Below are positions 33,897 to 43,251 of a stretch of DNA of 64,000 nucleotides, piece after piece. The translations under genes were made by a program, and so were the position numbers. The notes beneath the pieces are model-generated. The model was not told the DNA's origin. It searched no databases and saw nothing but the letters and a program-made list of their open reading frames with translations. The first letter of the stretch is position 1. Every line of letters begins with the position of its first letter. This DNA is from Caballeronia pedi (GTDB lineage: Bacteria > Pseudomonadota > Gammaproteobacteria > Burkholderiales > Burkholderiaceae), in the NCBI RefSeq assembly GCF_001544915.2, contig NZ_FCOE02000035.1:1-64000 (forward strand), given 5' to 3'.

Positions 33897-34174
33897 ATGA
33901 ATTTTGCGGGCCGCGATCTGCTCGGGCAAGCGCGCAATCTGCTGAAGATCGCGGAAGAATTGCAGATGGCCGCGAAGGAAATGGATGGCGGCATGACCGG
34001 CTCCCGAATCGCACCGTGGACGGAGAAGACTTCGTGATTACGCGCTTCAAGGACAACGTCAACGCCACGACATTGGGCATCGCGCAATCACGCACCAGGC
34101 GGCCGCGGCAGGTCGTGCATCGCTTCGCGTCCTTTTGCGAGATCTATATCCGGCGGCTGCATATCGACATATGA
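33897..34174 (+). pseudogene. LysR-type regulator remnant
   Basis: The first ~35 codons read A-G-R-D-L-L-G-Q-A-R-N-L-L-K-I-A-E-E-L, which resembles the linker helix of LysR regulators (about residue 60-95). The DNA-binding helix-turn-helix before it is absent, and the frame breaks after ~50 codons. A second open stretch to TGA 34172-34174 (A-Q-S-R-T-R-R-P-R-Q-V-V-H-R-F) may be a C-terminal remnant. Orientation, divergent from the monooxygenase operon, is typical for its regulator. No functional protein is expected. Confidence 0.5.
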
Positions 34175-34350
34175 CGCCTGTTTCGTTGAATATGGAAGTT
34201 ATCGACGCTGCATAGGCAATAGCTTTGCTTTGTATCCGAAAACAATATTTTGGCTGGCAATTTGGCTTGATAGATTGATGAGCATGTCGAGCGCAATGCC
34301 TTGAAACCTCGCGTTGGCGCGCTTCCACGGGCAGCAACATGGAGAGCCTC

Positions 34351-34987
34351 ATGACCAGGACCATCGCGGTGCAAACGCTTATCGACCAGATGCAGTCGAA
34401 TTGCGAACGATCATTCAGCGATGCGCACGCCATGCCGCCCGGCGTCTATACATCGCCCGAATTTCTGTCGCTCGAGTTATCACCTGCCGATGCTGCATCG
34501 CGCAACGGTAGGGCCGCATTCGAAGCTCGACGACATGGAATGCCCGCCGGGTTATCCCGCATTCAACTATCACTGGATCACGAAGGAAGCGAGTTTGCCG
34601 ATCGGCAACGCGCATCCGGACAACACACGCCTGACGGGACACTGGCGCAAGACGACGGCGCTGCTGGCGATCTATCCGACTCATCTCGTCACGCTCACGC
34701 CTGGCTATTTCTGGTATCTCGCGCTGCAACCGCGCGGCGTCGGGCAGGTGCATATCCGTTTCGGCGGCGGGCTCGCGCCTGAATTCATCGCCGATCCGGA
34801 AGCGAACGCGCACATGTCGACGCTCAAGCAATTGCTCGACGAAGTGAATGCGGAGGACCGGCGCGGTGTGCAGGCAGTGTTTCGCGGCGTACATGCGCCG
34901 CTCGCGAAGCCCGGCAACCTGAGCCATCTCGAACGGCCCAATTACGACTTCGCGCGTTATATCGCGTCGAAGCTCGCACAGCACTGA
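34351..34987 (+). pseudogene. Rieske ring-hydroxylating oxygenase alpha subunit, internally deleted
   Basis: ATG 34351 encodes a normal Rieske-oxygenase N-terminus (P-P-G-V-Y-T-S-P-E-F-L-S-L-E). At 34474-34480 it jumps, with a frame change, directly into the catalytic domain: Y-H-L-P-M-L-H-R-A-T-V-G-P-H, then P-A-F-N-Y-H-W and T-H-L-V-T-L-T-P-G-Y-F-W-Y, to the end at 34987. The whole Rieske 2Fe-2S domain (C-x-H and C-x2-H ligands) is missing. Only 19 bp separate it from the intact ABC transporter that follows, so it was the first gene of that operon. Confidence 0.8.
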
Positions 34988-35006
34988 AAGACAGGACGCG
35001 ATCACG

Positions 35007-36188
35007 ATGTCAGACCCTTCCTTCATCTCCTTCTCGGGCGTGAGCAAATCGTATGACGGCGCGCATTACGTCGTGGAGGACCTGAACCTCGACGTACGCA
35101 AAGGGGAGTTTCTTTCGCTGCTCGGGCCGTCGGGTTCGGGCAAGACGACCACGCTCATGATGCTCGCGGGCTTCGAAACGCCGACGCAAGGCGAAATCCG
35201 TCTCGACGGCAGACGTCTCGACGACAAGCCGCCGCATCAGCGCGATATCGGCATGGTGTTTCAGAACTACGCGCTCTTTCCGCATCTGACGATCGCGGAG
35301 AACGTCGCGTTTCCGCTTTCGGTGCGGCACGTGGGCCGTGCGGAGCAAAAGGCGCGTGTGAAGCGCGCGCTGGAGATGATCGAGTTGCCGCATCTCGCGA
35401 ACCGCCGTCCTTCGCAGCTTTCCGGCGGTCAGCAGCAGCGCGTCGCGCTCGCGCGCGCACTCGTGTTCGAGCCGAGCGTCGTGCTGATGGACGAACCGCT
35501 CGGCGCACTCGACAAGCGCCTGCGCGAAACGATGCAATACGAAATCATGCGCCTGCATCGCGAGCTCGCGCTGACGATCGTCTATGTGACGCACGATCAG
35601 GCCGAAGCGCTGACGATGTCGGACCGCGTCGCCGTCTTCTCCGATGGCCGCATCCAGCAGGCCGCCACGCCGAGCGAACTCTACGAGAACGCGCAGAACG
35701 CGTTCGTCGCGAACTTCGTCGGCGAGAACAACGGGCTCATCGGGCGCGTCGTCAGTGTGAACGACGAATGGGCGACGCTCGCGCTGTCCGATGGCAGCGT
35801 CATTCGCGGACGCTGCGAACACGGCCTGCGCGCCGGCGACGAAGCGATGCTCGCGCTGCGCCCCGAACGCGCGCATATTCCGGGCGCGGAAGGCGCGCAG
35901 CCCGACGAGCACAGCAACGTCGTGCGCGCGTGTGTCGAGGAACTCGTGTATTGCGGCGATCATCATCGCGTGCATCTGAAGGTCGGCGCGCGCGATTCCA
36001 TCGTCGTGAAGGTGCCCAATACGCAGCGTCATGCGTTGCCCGCAGCGGGCAGCACGATCGACATTGCATGGCGTCACGACGACTGCAAGATTCTCGCGAT
36101 GATGGCGCCCAAAAGCGCGCCCGCGATTGCCCCTTCCACACCGCCGTCACCTTCCCTCATCTCGACCGCACCCGCAGGAGCCAACTGA
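35007..36188 (+). CDS. Polyamine-type ABC transporter ATP-binding protein
   Basis: 393 residues. Walker A G-P-S-G-S-G-K-T-T, Q-loop V-F-Q-N-Y-A-L-F-P-H, signature L-S-G-G-Q-Q-Q-R, Walker B V-L-M-D-E-P-L-G-A-L-D, then a C-terminal TOBE domain (about 260-370), as in PotA. Drives uptake with the two permeases and binding protein downstream. The association with a Rieske oxygenase remnant suggests a quaternary-amine or betaine-like substrate rather than a true polyamine; inference. Confidence 0.92.
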   Translation: MSDPSFISFSGVSKSYDGAHYVVEDLNLDVRKGEFLSLLGPSGSGKTTTLMMLAGFETPTQGEIRLDGRRLDDKPPHQRDIGMVFQNYALFPHLTIAENVAFPLSVRHVGRAEQKARVKRALEMIELPHLANRRPSQLSGGQQQRVALARALVFEPSVVLMDEPLGALDKRLRETMQYEIMRLHRELALTIVYVTHDQAEALTMSDRVAVFSDGRIQQAATPSELYENAQNAFVANFVGENNGLIGRVVSVNDEWATLALSDGSVIRGRCEHGLRAGDEAMLALRPERAHIPGAEGAQPDEHSNVVRACVEELVYCGDHHRVHLKVGARDSIVVKVPNTQRHALPAAGSTIDIAWRHDDCKILAMMAPKSAPAIAPSTPPSPSLISTAPAGAN

Positions 36189-36189
36189 C

Positions 36190-37236
36190 ATGCGCACTCA
36201 TATCAAAGCACAATGCGCCGCACTCGCTGTATTTGCATTCGCAACCATCCCGACTCAGGCAGCGGAGACGCTTTCCGTCGTGACCTTCGGCGGCGCGTAT
36301 GAAGCCGCTGCGAAGAAGGCGTGGTTCGAGCCGTTCACGCAAGCGACAGGCGTGAATTTCTCGACCGAATCGTACGATGGCGGCCTCGCCAAACTCTCCG
36401 CGATGGAGCAGGCGAAGAACACGACGTGGGATCTGATCGACCTCGAAACCAACGACGCGATCACCGCCTGCGATGAAGGCCTGCTGCAGAAGTTCGACAA
36501 GAAGTCGATCGGCAAGACGAGCGACTTCATCCCCGGTTCGATCAGCGATTGCGCGGTCGCGAGCATGGTCTGGTCCACCGTCTATGCCTACGACGCGAGC
36601 AAGCTGAAGACCGCGCCGACCACCGTCAACGACTTCTTCGACTTGCAGAAATACCCCGGCAAGCGCGGCTTGCGCAAGTCGCCGAAGGTGTCGATGGAAT
36701 GGGCGCTGATCGCCGATGGCGTCGATCCGAAGGATGTGTACAAGGTGCTCGGCACGCCCGCCGGCGTCGATCGCGCGTTCAAGAAGCTCGACACGATCAA
36801 GCAGAACATCGTGTGGTGGGAGTCGGGCGCGCAGGCGCCGCAGCTGCTCGCCGATGGCGCGGTCGTGATGGTGCAGGCCTACAACGGCCGCATCGACGAT
36901 GCCGCGAAGAAGGACAAGAAGCCCTTCAAGGCGGTCTGGGATGCGCAGGTCTACGACTTCGAATGGTGGGCCATTCCGACGGGCGCGAAGCACGCCGACA
37001 CGGCCGCGAAGTTCATCGTGTCGCAAGCGCAGCCGAAGGCATCGGCGGATCTGTCGAAGTACATCGCCTATGCGCCGCCGCGCAAGGACGCGGTTGCGCT
37101 CGTCGACAAGCAGCGTCTCGCCGACATGCCGACCGCGCCGGACAACTTCAAGCGCGCCGTGCAGATCAACGCGAATTTCTGGGCCGATAACGCGGACCAG
37201 ATCAACAAGCGCTTCCAGGTGTGGCTGACGCAGTAA
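36190..37236 (+). CDS. ABC transporter periplasmic binding protein (PotD-like)
   Basis: 348 residues from ATG 36190, with AGGAG ten bases upstream. Signal peptide of about 24 residues ending T-Q-A-A. Mature start T-L-S-V-V-T-F-G-G-A-Y-E-A-A and repeated aromatic-lined pocket segments fit the spermidine/putrescine-binding family. One base separates it from the ATPase stop codon, giving a tight operon. Confidence 0.9.
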   Translation: MRTHIKAQCAALAVFAFATIPTQAAETLSVVTFGGAYEAAAKKAWFEPFTQATGVNFSTESYDGGLAKLSAMEQAKNTTWDLIDLETNDAITACDEGLLQKFDKKSIGKTSDFIPGSISDCAVASMVWSTVYAYDASKLKTAPTTVNDFFDLQKYPGKRGLRKSPKVSMEWALIADGVDPKDVYKVLGTPAGVDRAFKKLDTIKQNIVWWESGAQAPQLLADGAVVMVQAYNGRIDDAAKKDKKPFKAVWDAQVYDFEWWAIPTGAKHADTAAKFIVSQAQPKASADLSKYIAYAPPRKDAVALVDKQRLADMPTAPDNFKRAVQINANFWADNADQINKRFQVWLTQ

Positions 37237-37260
37237 CGCTACACGGAACAAAGGAACGCC

Positions 37261-38514
37261 ATGCCTGCATCGATCCACGCGCCCGCCTCCGGTTCTCCGA
37301 CGAGAGCCGATGGCCGCGCCTCGTATCAAAGGGCGCGCCGCCGCGCATCGGTGCAGGCATTGTTGCTTGCATTGCCGCTGATCGTGTTTCTGTTGTCGAC
37401 GTTCATCGCGCCGATCGCGCTGCTGCTTGCGCGCAGTGTCGAGAACAAGGAAGTGCCGGACAGCATGCCCGCGCTGACTCGCGCGCTCGATGCGTGGGAT
37501 GGGCGCGGTGTGCCCGATGAACGCATGTTCGCGCTGCTCGCGTCCGGGCTCAAGGGCGCGCAGCAGAGCGGACAGCTCGGCACCGTCGCGCGCAGGCTCA
37601 ACTTCGCGCAGCCCGAATTCCGCAGCCTGTTGATGCGTACCGCGCGCAGCGTGCGCGACGAGACGCCCGCCGCGTGGAAGCCTGCTTTGATCGAAATGGA
37701 CGAACGCTGGAATTCGCCGGAAACCTGGCGTCTTCTGAAACGCGCCGCCGCGACGCCCACGCCCGACTATCTGCTCGCCGCCGTCGATGCGCAAGTGACG
37801 CCGCAGGGCAACCTCGCGTTCGTGCCGGATAACGCGTCGGTGTATCGGCAGGCGTTCTTGCGCACGATTTCGATCAGCGCATCCGTCACGCTCCTGTGCC
37901 TCGTGCTCGGCTATCCGGTCGCGTGGCTGCTCGCCAATCTGCCGGCGCAAAGCAGCAACCGCCTGATGCTCTTCGTGATCGTGCCGTTCTGGACGTCGTT
38001 GCTCGTACGCACGACCGCGTGGTACGTGCTGCTGCAACCGGGCGGCGTCATCAACGGCCTGTTGATGGGGCTCGGTCTCGCGACGCATCCCGTACCGCTC
38101 ATCTTCAACCGCACGGGCGTGCTGATCGGCATGACGCACGTGCTTCTGCCGTACATGATTCTCGCGATCTACTCGGTGATGAAAGGCGTATCGCCCGTCT
38201 ATGTGCGCGCGGCGCAGTCGCTCGGCGCGCATCCGTTCACCGCGTTCGTGCGCGTCTATATTCCGCAGACCCTGCCGGGCGTCGGCGCGGGATGCTTTCT
38301 CGTCTTCGTGCTCGCGCTCGGCTACTACATCACGCCCGCGCTGCTCGGCGGCGCAGGCGATGAAATGATCAGTCAGCTCATCGCGCTGCAGACGAACACG
38401 CAGCTCAACTGGGGACTCGCGGGCGCGCTCTCGGCGTATCTCGTGATCTTCACCGCGATCTTCTATTTTCTGTTCAATCGCATCGTCGGCATCGACCGGT
38501 TGCGCTTCGGTTAA
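37261..38514 (+). CDS. ABC transporter permease (PotB-like)
   Basis: 417 residues, longer than typical PotB because of a ~165-residue periplasmic insertion between membrane segments 1 (about 38-60) and 2. The rest has five segments and the coupling motif A-A-Q-S-L-G-A-H-P-F-T-A-F. The large extracytoplasmic loop occurs in one branch of this family. RBS AAGGAA precedes it. Confidence 0.9.
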   Translation: MPASIHAPASGSPTRADGRASYQRARRRASVQALLLALPLIVFLLSTFIAPIALLLARSVENKEVPDSMPALTRALDAWDGRGVPDERMFALLASGLKGAQQSGQLGTVARRLNFAQPEFRSLLMRTARSVRDETPAAWKPALIEMDERWNSPETWRLLKRAAATPTPDYLLAAVDAQVTPQGNLAFVPDNASVYRQAFLRTISISASVTLLCLVLGYPVAWLLANLPAQSSNRLMLFVIVPFWTSLLVRTTAWYVLLQPGGVINGLLMGLGLATHPVPLIFNRTGVLIGMTHVLLPYMILAIYSVMKGVSPVYVRAAQSLGAHPFTAFVRVYIPQTLPGVGAGCFLVFVLALGYYITPALLGGAGDEMISQLIALQTNTQLNWGLAGALSAYLVIFTAIFYFLFNRIVGIDRLRFG

Positions 38515-38528
38515 GGAGCCTTTTCGTC

Positions 38529-39356
38529 ATGACAGAGCAACGCAACAAGGTGCTGACCGAACGCATCGCATCACGCTGGGTGCGCGTGCATACCGCACTC
38601 GTGCTGTTCTTTCTCGTCGCGCCGATTGTCGCGATCATTCCGCTCTCGTTCAACTCGGGATCGTATTTCTCGTATCCGTTGCAGGGCTTTTCACTGCGCT
38701 GGTACGAGCAGGCGCTGACGAGCCCCGACTGGCAGCGCTCGCTGTTGAACAGCGTCGGCATCGGCGCGGCGTCGACCCTGATCGCCACGGGTCTCGGCAC
38801 GCTCGCGGCGCTCGGCCTTTCGCGTGCGCAGTTTCCACTGCGCTCGGTGATCATGCCGATCATCATCTCGCCGATGATCGTGCCGATCGTCGTCGTCGCG
38901 GCGGGCTTCTATCTGATCTTCGCGCCGCTCGGGCTCGTGAACTCGTATCCGGGCGTGATTCTCGCGCACGCGGCGCTCGGCACGCCGTTCGTCGTGATCA
39001 CCGTGACGGCTTCATTGTTGTCGTTCGATCAGAGCCTGCTGCGCGCGGCGTCCGGTCTCGGCGCGAAGCCGTGGACGGCGTTTCGCCGCGTGACCTTGCC
39101 GCTCATCACGCCCGCGGTCGCCACAGGCAGTGTGTTCGCGTTCGCGACATCGTTCGATGAAGTGATCGTGATCCTGTTCATCGGCGGGCCGGATCAGCGC
39201 ACCGTGCCGCGTCAGATGTGGAGCGGCATCCGCGATTCGATCGATCCGTCGATTCTCGCGGTCGCGACGATGCTCATCGTATTTGCCGTGTTGCTCTTCG
39301 CCAGCATCAACTGGCTGCGTGGGCGGGCGGCTGCCGCCAGCCGCGCCCTCGTCTGA
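38529..39356 (+). CDS. ABC transporter permease (PotC-like)
   Basis: 275 residues with six hydrophobic segments and coupling motif A-A-S-G-L-G-A-K-P-W-T-A-F. Completes the transporter with the three genes upstream. Ends 6 bp before the convergent Crp/Fnr gene. Confidence 0.9.
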   Translation: MTEQRNKVLTERIASRWVRVHTALVLFFLVAPIVAIIPLSFNSGSYFSYPLQGFSLRWYEQALTSPDWQRSLLNSVGIGAASTLIATGLGTLAALGLSRAQFPLRSVIMPIIISPMIVPIVVVAAGFYLIFAPLGLVNSYPGVILAHAALGTPFVVITVTASLLSFDQSLLRAASGLGAKPWTAFRRVTLPLITPAVATGSVFAFATSFDEVIVILFIGGPDQRTVPRQMWSGIRDSIDPSILAVATMLIVFAVLLFASINWLRGRAAAASRALV

Positions 39357-39362
39357 TCATGC

Positions 39363-40094
39363 TCACACCATCGCTTCGATCTGGCGGCGCGGCAGCATGC
39401 GGTCGAATTCACGCTTGACGATGCCGTAGCATTCGCACGCGCGCTCTTCCAGTCCGGCGCGATCCAGGATCTTGATGCAGCCGCGGCTGTGATGGATCAG
39501 GCCCGCGTCATGCAGCTTGCCGGCCGCTTCGGTCACGCCTTCGCGACGCACGCCGAGCATGTCCGCGATCATCTGTTGCGTCACGCGCAGTTGATCCGAC
39601 GGCGTGCGATCCGTTTGAATCAGCAGCCAGCGGCACAGTTGCTTCGACAGCGAGTGATGACGATTGCATGCCGCCGTCTGCGCGACTTGCGTGAGGAGGG
39701 CTTGCATGTACAGCAGCATCACGCGGCGCAGGAAGTCCGAGCGGCCGAAGTGCTCGCGCAATGCGCCCGCGCTCATGCGATACGCGAAGCCCGCGCATTG
39801 AACCTGTACGCGCGTGGGCATGGTATCGCCGCCCGTCAGCACCGGCACGCCCGACATCCCTTCGCGTCCCACTGCCGCGACTTCGACGGAGCCGCCGTCT
39901 TCCATCGTATGCAGCAGCGAGATGATTGCTGTGGTCGGGAAATAGACGTGATGGATGCGTTGTCCCGAATCGCACAGCAACTGCTCCGTGCGCAACTGGA
40001 CGAGTTCGAGATGAGGTGCGAGCGCTTGCCATTCCTGCGCCGGAAGCGCGCCCAACAGATGATTGCCGTGAAGGTCTGATTGAAGAGTCAACAT
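39363..40094 (-). CDS. Crp/Fnr-family transcriptional regulator
   Basis: 243 residues. Cyclic-nucleotide-binding-like β-barrel (V-Y-F-P-T-T-A-I-I-S-L; G-R-E-G-M-S-G-V-P) followed by a Crp-type winged helix (V-T-Q-Q-M-I-A-D-M-L-G-V-R-R-E-G-V-T-E-A-A). The Fnr iron-sulfur cysteine set is absent and the cAMP pocket is not recognisable, so the signal is unknown. Followed upstream by a 777-bp non-coding stretch. Confidence 0.88.
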   Translation of the reverse strand: MLTLQSDLHGNHLLGALPAQEWQALAPHLELVQLRTEQLLCDSGQRIHHVYFPTTAIISLLHTMEDGGSVEVAAVGREGMSGVPVLTGGDTMPTRVQVQCAGFAYRMSAGALREHFGRSDFLRRVMLLYMQALLTQVAQTAACNRHHSLSKQLCRWLLIQTDRTPSDQLRVTQQMIADMLGVRREGVTEAAGKLHDAGLIHHSRGCIKILDRAGLEERACECYGIVKREFDRMLPRRQIEAMV

Positions 40095-40871
40095 GTTCTT
40101 TTAGTCTCGTGCGAGTGCGCTTCGCGCTTTAGTTTCTTCTGGTCCGCAACTGGATTCGTGCACGCATCTGATGGTGTACATCGAACCCTGTTGCGACCAG
40201 CCCCGTAGCACGAATTCGCCGCTCTTATCTGTTGTTGGAAGATCGCAGTGAGCTTCGTGCCTGGTCATACATTAGCGAGAGGTGTGCCAGCGCACGCCAA
40301 TCCTTATACCAACAGGGGTTTGCGCGGTTCCGCGCACAACGCGCCGCAACGTGCGCTCAAGTACGAAGAAAATTGATTCAATCGTGAAAAACGACCTTCA
40401 TACGGAACGATGTTTGCCGATGGCCAGCGCCAAACGTTTTCCTCTGTCGAATGTCCCGTCAGCAGGGGGATGCGGCACTGCGGCGTTTGCCTGAGCAAGG
40501 CTGTCCGGGCGGCTGAAAGCCTTGTCGGAGCGGAATCGGGTCATGATCGAAAAACGTTGCAAAGGTGGTTAACGGCTGCTGCCGCTTTGTCTGAAGGCTT
40601 GGCTTCGTTGGAGCGTCGCGCCTTATGTGGCGGGGCTGAGCGGGATTCGTCGCAATTCGGGAAGCGTTGCGTACGTGATCGGGACGGGTTTCGCCGTGCG
40701 GAGAAAAATGTTGCATCGCCTATACGTGAGCGGTTTTTGCGGGCGGCCGCGAGGCGTTGCACCGCACGCATGAACACGATTCATATATCGTTGAACAACC
40801 TTCGTTTGTAGTCAGCCATCGCTCGCGGCACCATGCTTGCATACCCACTTTGATCCGCATGGAGCGAGAAC
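40095..40871. other. 777-bp intergenic stretch
   Basis: Open frames here lack coding bias and recognisable motifs. GC is slightly lower than in the flanking genes. It must hold the promoters of the divergent Crp/Fnr regulator and the class II aldolase, but no clear -35/-10 pair, operator or RNA was identified. A decayed gene is possible. Confidence 0.4.
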
Positions 40872-41726
40872 ATGAGCGACGTCATGGAGACATCCGCAAA
40901 AACCGCCGAACCGACCATCGACCTCAAGGGGCGCGTGTCGATCTATCAACCGGAGCAGCAAGGCCTGATCTTTCCCGAGCTGCCGACGTTTTCCAGCCAC
41001 GCGGAGCATCGCCGGTATCTGAAGGAGCGCCTCGTCGCCGCGTGCCGGGCTTTCGCACAGCAAGGCTTCGATTACGGCTTCGCGGGTCATCTCACCGTGC
41101 GCGATCCGGAACATCCGTCGCGGTACTGGACCAATCCGATGGCCGTTCACTTCGCGCAAGTGAAGGTCTCGAACCTGATCTGCGCCGATCATCAGGGCAA
41201 TGTGGTCGAAGGCAATTACGCGCTCAATCGCGCGGGCTTCGTGCTGCATGCCGCGGTGCATGAGCAGCATCAGGACATCGTCGCGATGTGCCATGCGCAT
41301 ACCGTTTATGGGACCGCGTTCGCGGCGCTCGGCAAGCCGCTCATCCCGATGTCGCAGGACGCCTGCGCGTTCTTCGAGGACCACGTCGTGATCGGCGATG
41401 AGGCGGGCAAGGTCGCCGTCGAGGTGAAGGGCGGCAACAAGGTCGCGAATGCGTTTCAGGGCGTGAAGGCCGCGATTCACCAGAATCACGGGCTGCTTAC
41501 CGCGAGCCGGCACAGCATCGATTCGGCGGCGTTCTGGTTCATCGCGCTCGAGCGCTGCTGCCAGCAACAGTTGATGATCGAAGCGACCGGCATCACGCCG
41601 AAGCTCGTGCCGGAGGATCGCGCGCGCTATAGCCGCGAGCATGTGGGAAGCGACTACATCGGCTGGCTGCACTTTCAGACGATCTGGAATGATCTGGTCG
41701 CGACGCAGGCGGATATGTTTGATTGA
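40872..41726 (+). CDS. Class II aldolase/adducin family protein
   Basis: 284 residues. Divalent-metal ligands in M-C-H-A-H-T-V-Y-G (H-x-H) and H-Q-N-H-G-L (third His), with the phosphate-loop region G-H-L-T-V-R-D. Members are sugar-phosphate aldolases or hydroxy-acid decarboxylases; many Burkholderiales homologues have no assigned substrate. ATG 40872 has GGAGCGAG upstream. Confidence 0.87.
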   Translation: MSDVMETSAKTAEPTIDLKGRVSIYQPEQQGLIFPELPTFSSHAEHRRYLKERLVAACRAFAQQGFDYGFAGHLTVRDPEHPSRYWTNPMAVHFAQVKVSNLICADHQGNVVEGNYALNRAGFVLHAAVHEQHQDIVAMCHAHTVYGTAFAALGKPLIPMSQDACAFFEDHVVIGDEAGKVAVEVKGGNKVANAFQGVKAAIHQNHGLLTASRHSIDSAAFWFIALERCCQQQLMIEATGITPKLVPEDRARYSREHVGSDYIGWLHFQTIWNDLVATQADMFD

Positions 41727-41826
41727 GCCTGCTTTCCGGTCGACACGGGCGATGCGGTGGAAACCGCCTCGTCCTTTTTTGTATGATGGCGGACCACCCT
41801 CTTCCGACAACCCAAGGACCACCGTC

Positions 41827-42147
41827 ATGACCGCCGCAACGCAATTCGACCAGGTTTCCGTCATCAAACGCGCCAACGTCTACTTCGACGGCAAGTGCGT
41901 ATCGCACACCGTTCTCTTCGCGGACGGCACGAAAAAAACCCTCGGCGTGATCCTGCCCGGCACGCTCAACTTCGGCACCGACGCGCCCGAACTGATGGAA
42001 GTGCAAGCCGGCCAATGCCGCATCCGTCTCGACGGCAGCGACGAATGGAAGACGTACGGCGCTGGCGAATCGTTCTCCGTGCCGGGCAAGAGCCGCTTCG
42101 ATATCGACGTGATCGAAACGCTCGACTACGTTTGCAGTTATCTCTGA
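41827..42147 (+). CDS. ppnP: Pyrimidine/purine nucleoside phosphorylase (cupin)
   Basis: 106 residues, a single cupin domain matching PpnP/YaiE: K-R-A-N-V-Y-F-D-G-K-C, G-V-I-L-P-G-T-L-N-F-G-T, M-E-V-Q-A-G, and the ending D-Y-V-C-S-Y-L. Cleaves nucleosides with phosphate to base and ribose-1-phosphate. Single-gene unit with an AAGGA ribosome site. Confidence 0.9.
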   Translation: MTAATQFDQVSVIKRANVYFDGKCVSHTVLFADGTKKTLGVILPGTLNFGTDAPELMEVQAGQCRIRLDGSDEWKTYGAGESFSVPGKSRFDIDVIETLDYVCSYL

Positions 42148-42160
42148 TCGGCGCGCGGTC

Positions 42161-42213
42161 TGTCCAATTTTAATCGCTGTCCACGTTTCGTGTACACTGC
42201 ATTAAATTGGACA
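42161..42213. promoter_or_regulatory. Promoter with inverted repeats ahead of the AbiE-like pair
   Basis: TGTCCAATTT (42161-42170) and AAATTGGACA (42204-42213) are perfect 10-bp complements flanking an AT-rich segment with TACACT (42193-42198) as a possible -10. The arrangement fits autorepression by the antitoxin, as known for AbiEi. ATG of the antitoxin follows 13 bp later. Confidence 0.6.
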
Positions 42214-42225
42214 TTCGGACCAGCG

Positions 42226-43251
42226 ATGTCGACAGCCGATCACCTCAACGAGCAACTGGCCGAAGCCGCCGCCGCCGCCTTCAGCGAGTCGACCGGCCTC
42301 GCCGCGCGCCGCGTCGCGACGCCGAAGCGCCGCGATAGCAACGCCGCCATCGAATTCCGCATCGGTGGCGCGCGCGTCAGGCGTTCAGTACAGGTGCGGG
42401 AGAACATCGACCGCATCGGCGTGTTGTCCGCATTCAGCGCGGCCGTCAATCGCGACAGCGGCACGAAACCCACGCTCGTCACCATCTATCTCTCACCAGA
42501 CATGATCCGCGCGTGCCGCGAACTCGACATCGATGCGCTCGATCTCGCCGGCAATGCGCGCCTCATCGAAGGCGACAGCATCGTGATCGTCTCGGGCCGT
42601 CCGCGCGTGGCGCAAGCCAAAGCGCCGCGCTCCAGAACCTGGACCCGCTCGACACTGCGCGTCACGCTCGCGCTGCTCGTCACGCCATCGCTCCTGGAGC
42701 GCGGTTATCGCGACATCGCGAAAGCCGCGGGCGTCAGCCACGGCACGGTGCAGAACGCCGTGCGCGCGCTCGTCGATCATCGCGATGTGTTCGAGCGTCC
42801 CGATGGCCGCGGCCTGCAATTCGCCGACCGGGAACGCCTGATCGACGAATGGGTCACGCTGTATCCACGGCAATTGCGCGAATCGCTCGTCATCGGGCGG
42901 TATCGCGCGGAGTCGAACGACTGGTGGCGCGATGCGCCCGATCTGCCCGGGCAATGCCAGTTCGGCGGCGAGCCCGCCGCGGCGATACTCACGCAATATC
43001 TGAAGCCGGCGACGGTCACCGCCTATTGCGCCGATGCCCCGCCGCGCGAGTGGATCATGGAGGCGCGGCTGCGGCCCGATCCGACCGGAAACGTGGAGTT
43101 CCTGCGCGCGCCCGTCGCGCTCGCGCCCATCGACGGCCTGCCGCCGAACGTCGTCGCGCCGCTGCTCGTGTACGCCGATCTCGTCGCGAGCGGCGACCCG
43201 CGCAATCTCGAAACCGCCAGGATGCTGCGTGAACGCTATCTTGCCACTTGA
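42226..43251 (+). CDS. AbiEi-like antitoxin/transcriptional regulator
   Basis: 341 residues from ATG 42226. The middle has a winged helix (Y-R-D-I-A-K-A-A-G-V-S-H-G-T-V-Q-N-A-V) after an N-terminal nuclease-like region without obvious catalytic residues, and the C-terminus resembles the AbiEi toxin-blocking domain. The next gene is a nucleotidyltransferase overlapping by 23 bp, the standard type IV toxin-antitoxin order. Inverted repeats in the promoter suggest it represses itself. Confidence 0.72.
   Translation: MSTADHLNEQLAEAAAAAFSESTGLAARRVATPKRRDSNAAIEFRIGGARVRRSVQVRENIDRIGVLSAFSAAVNRDSGTKPTLVTIYLSPDMIRACRELDIDALDLAGNARLIEGDSIVIVSGRPRVAQAKAPRSRTWTRSTLRVTLALLVTPSLLERGYRDIAKAAGVSHGTVQNAVRALVDHRDVFERPDGRGLQFADRERLIDEWVTLYPRQLRESLVIGRYRAESNDWWRDAPDLPGQCQFGGEPAAAILTQYLKPATVTAYCADAPPREWIMEARLRPDPTGNVEFLRAPVALAPIDGLPPNVVAPLLVYADLVASGDPRNLETARMLRERYLAT

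Noticed and set aside
36157..38232. A 691-codon minus-strand frame opposite the PotD/PotB-like genes
   Set aside because: Composition-driven shadow; the plus-strand genes have signal peptide, membrane segments, ribosome sites and operon spacing.
40282..40494. Possible small gene in the 777-bp gap upstream of the aldolase
   Set aside because: No ribosome site, no coding bias and a product without recognisable features.
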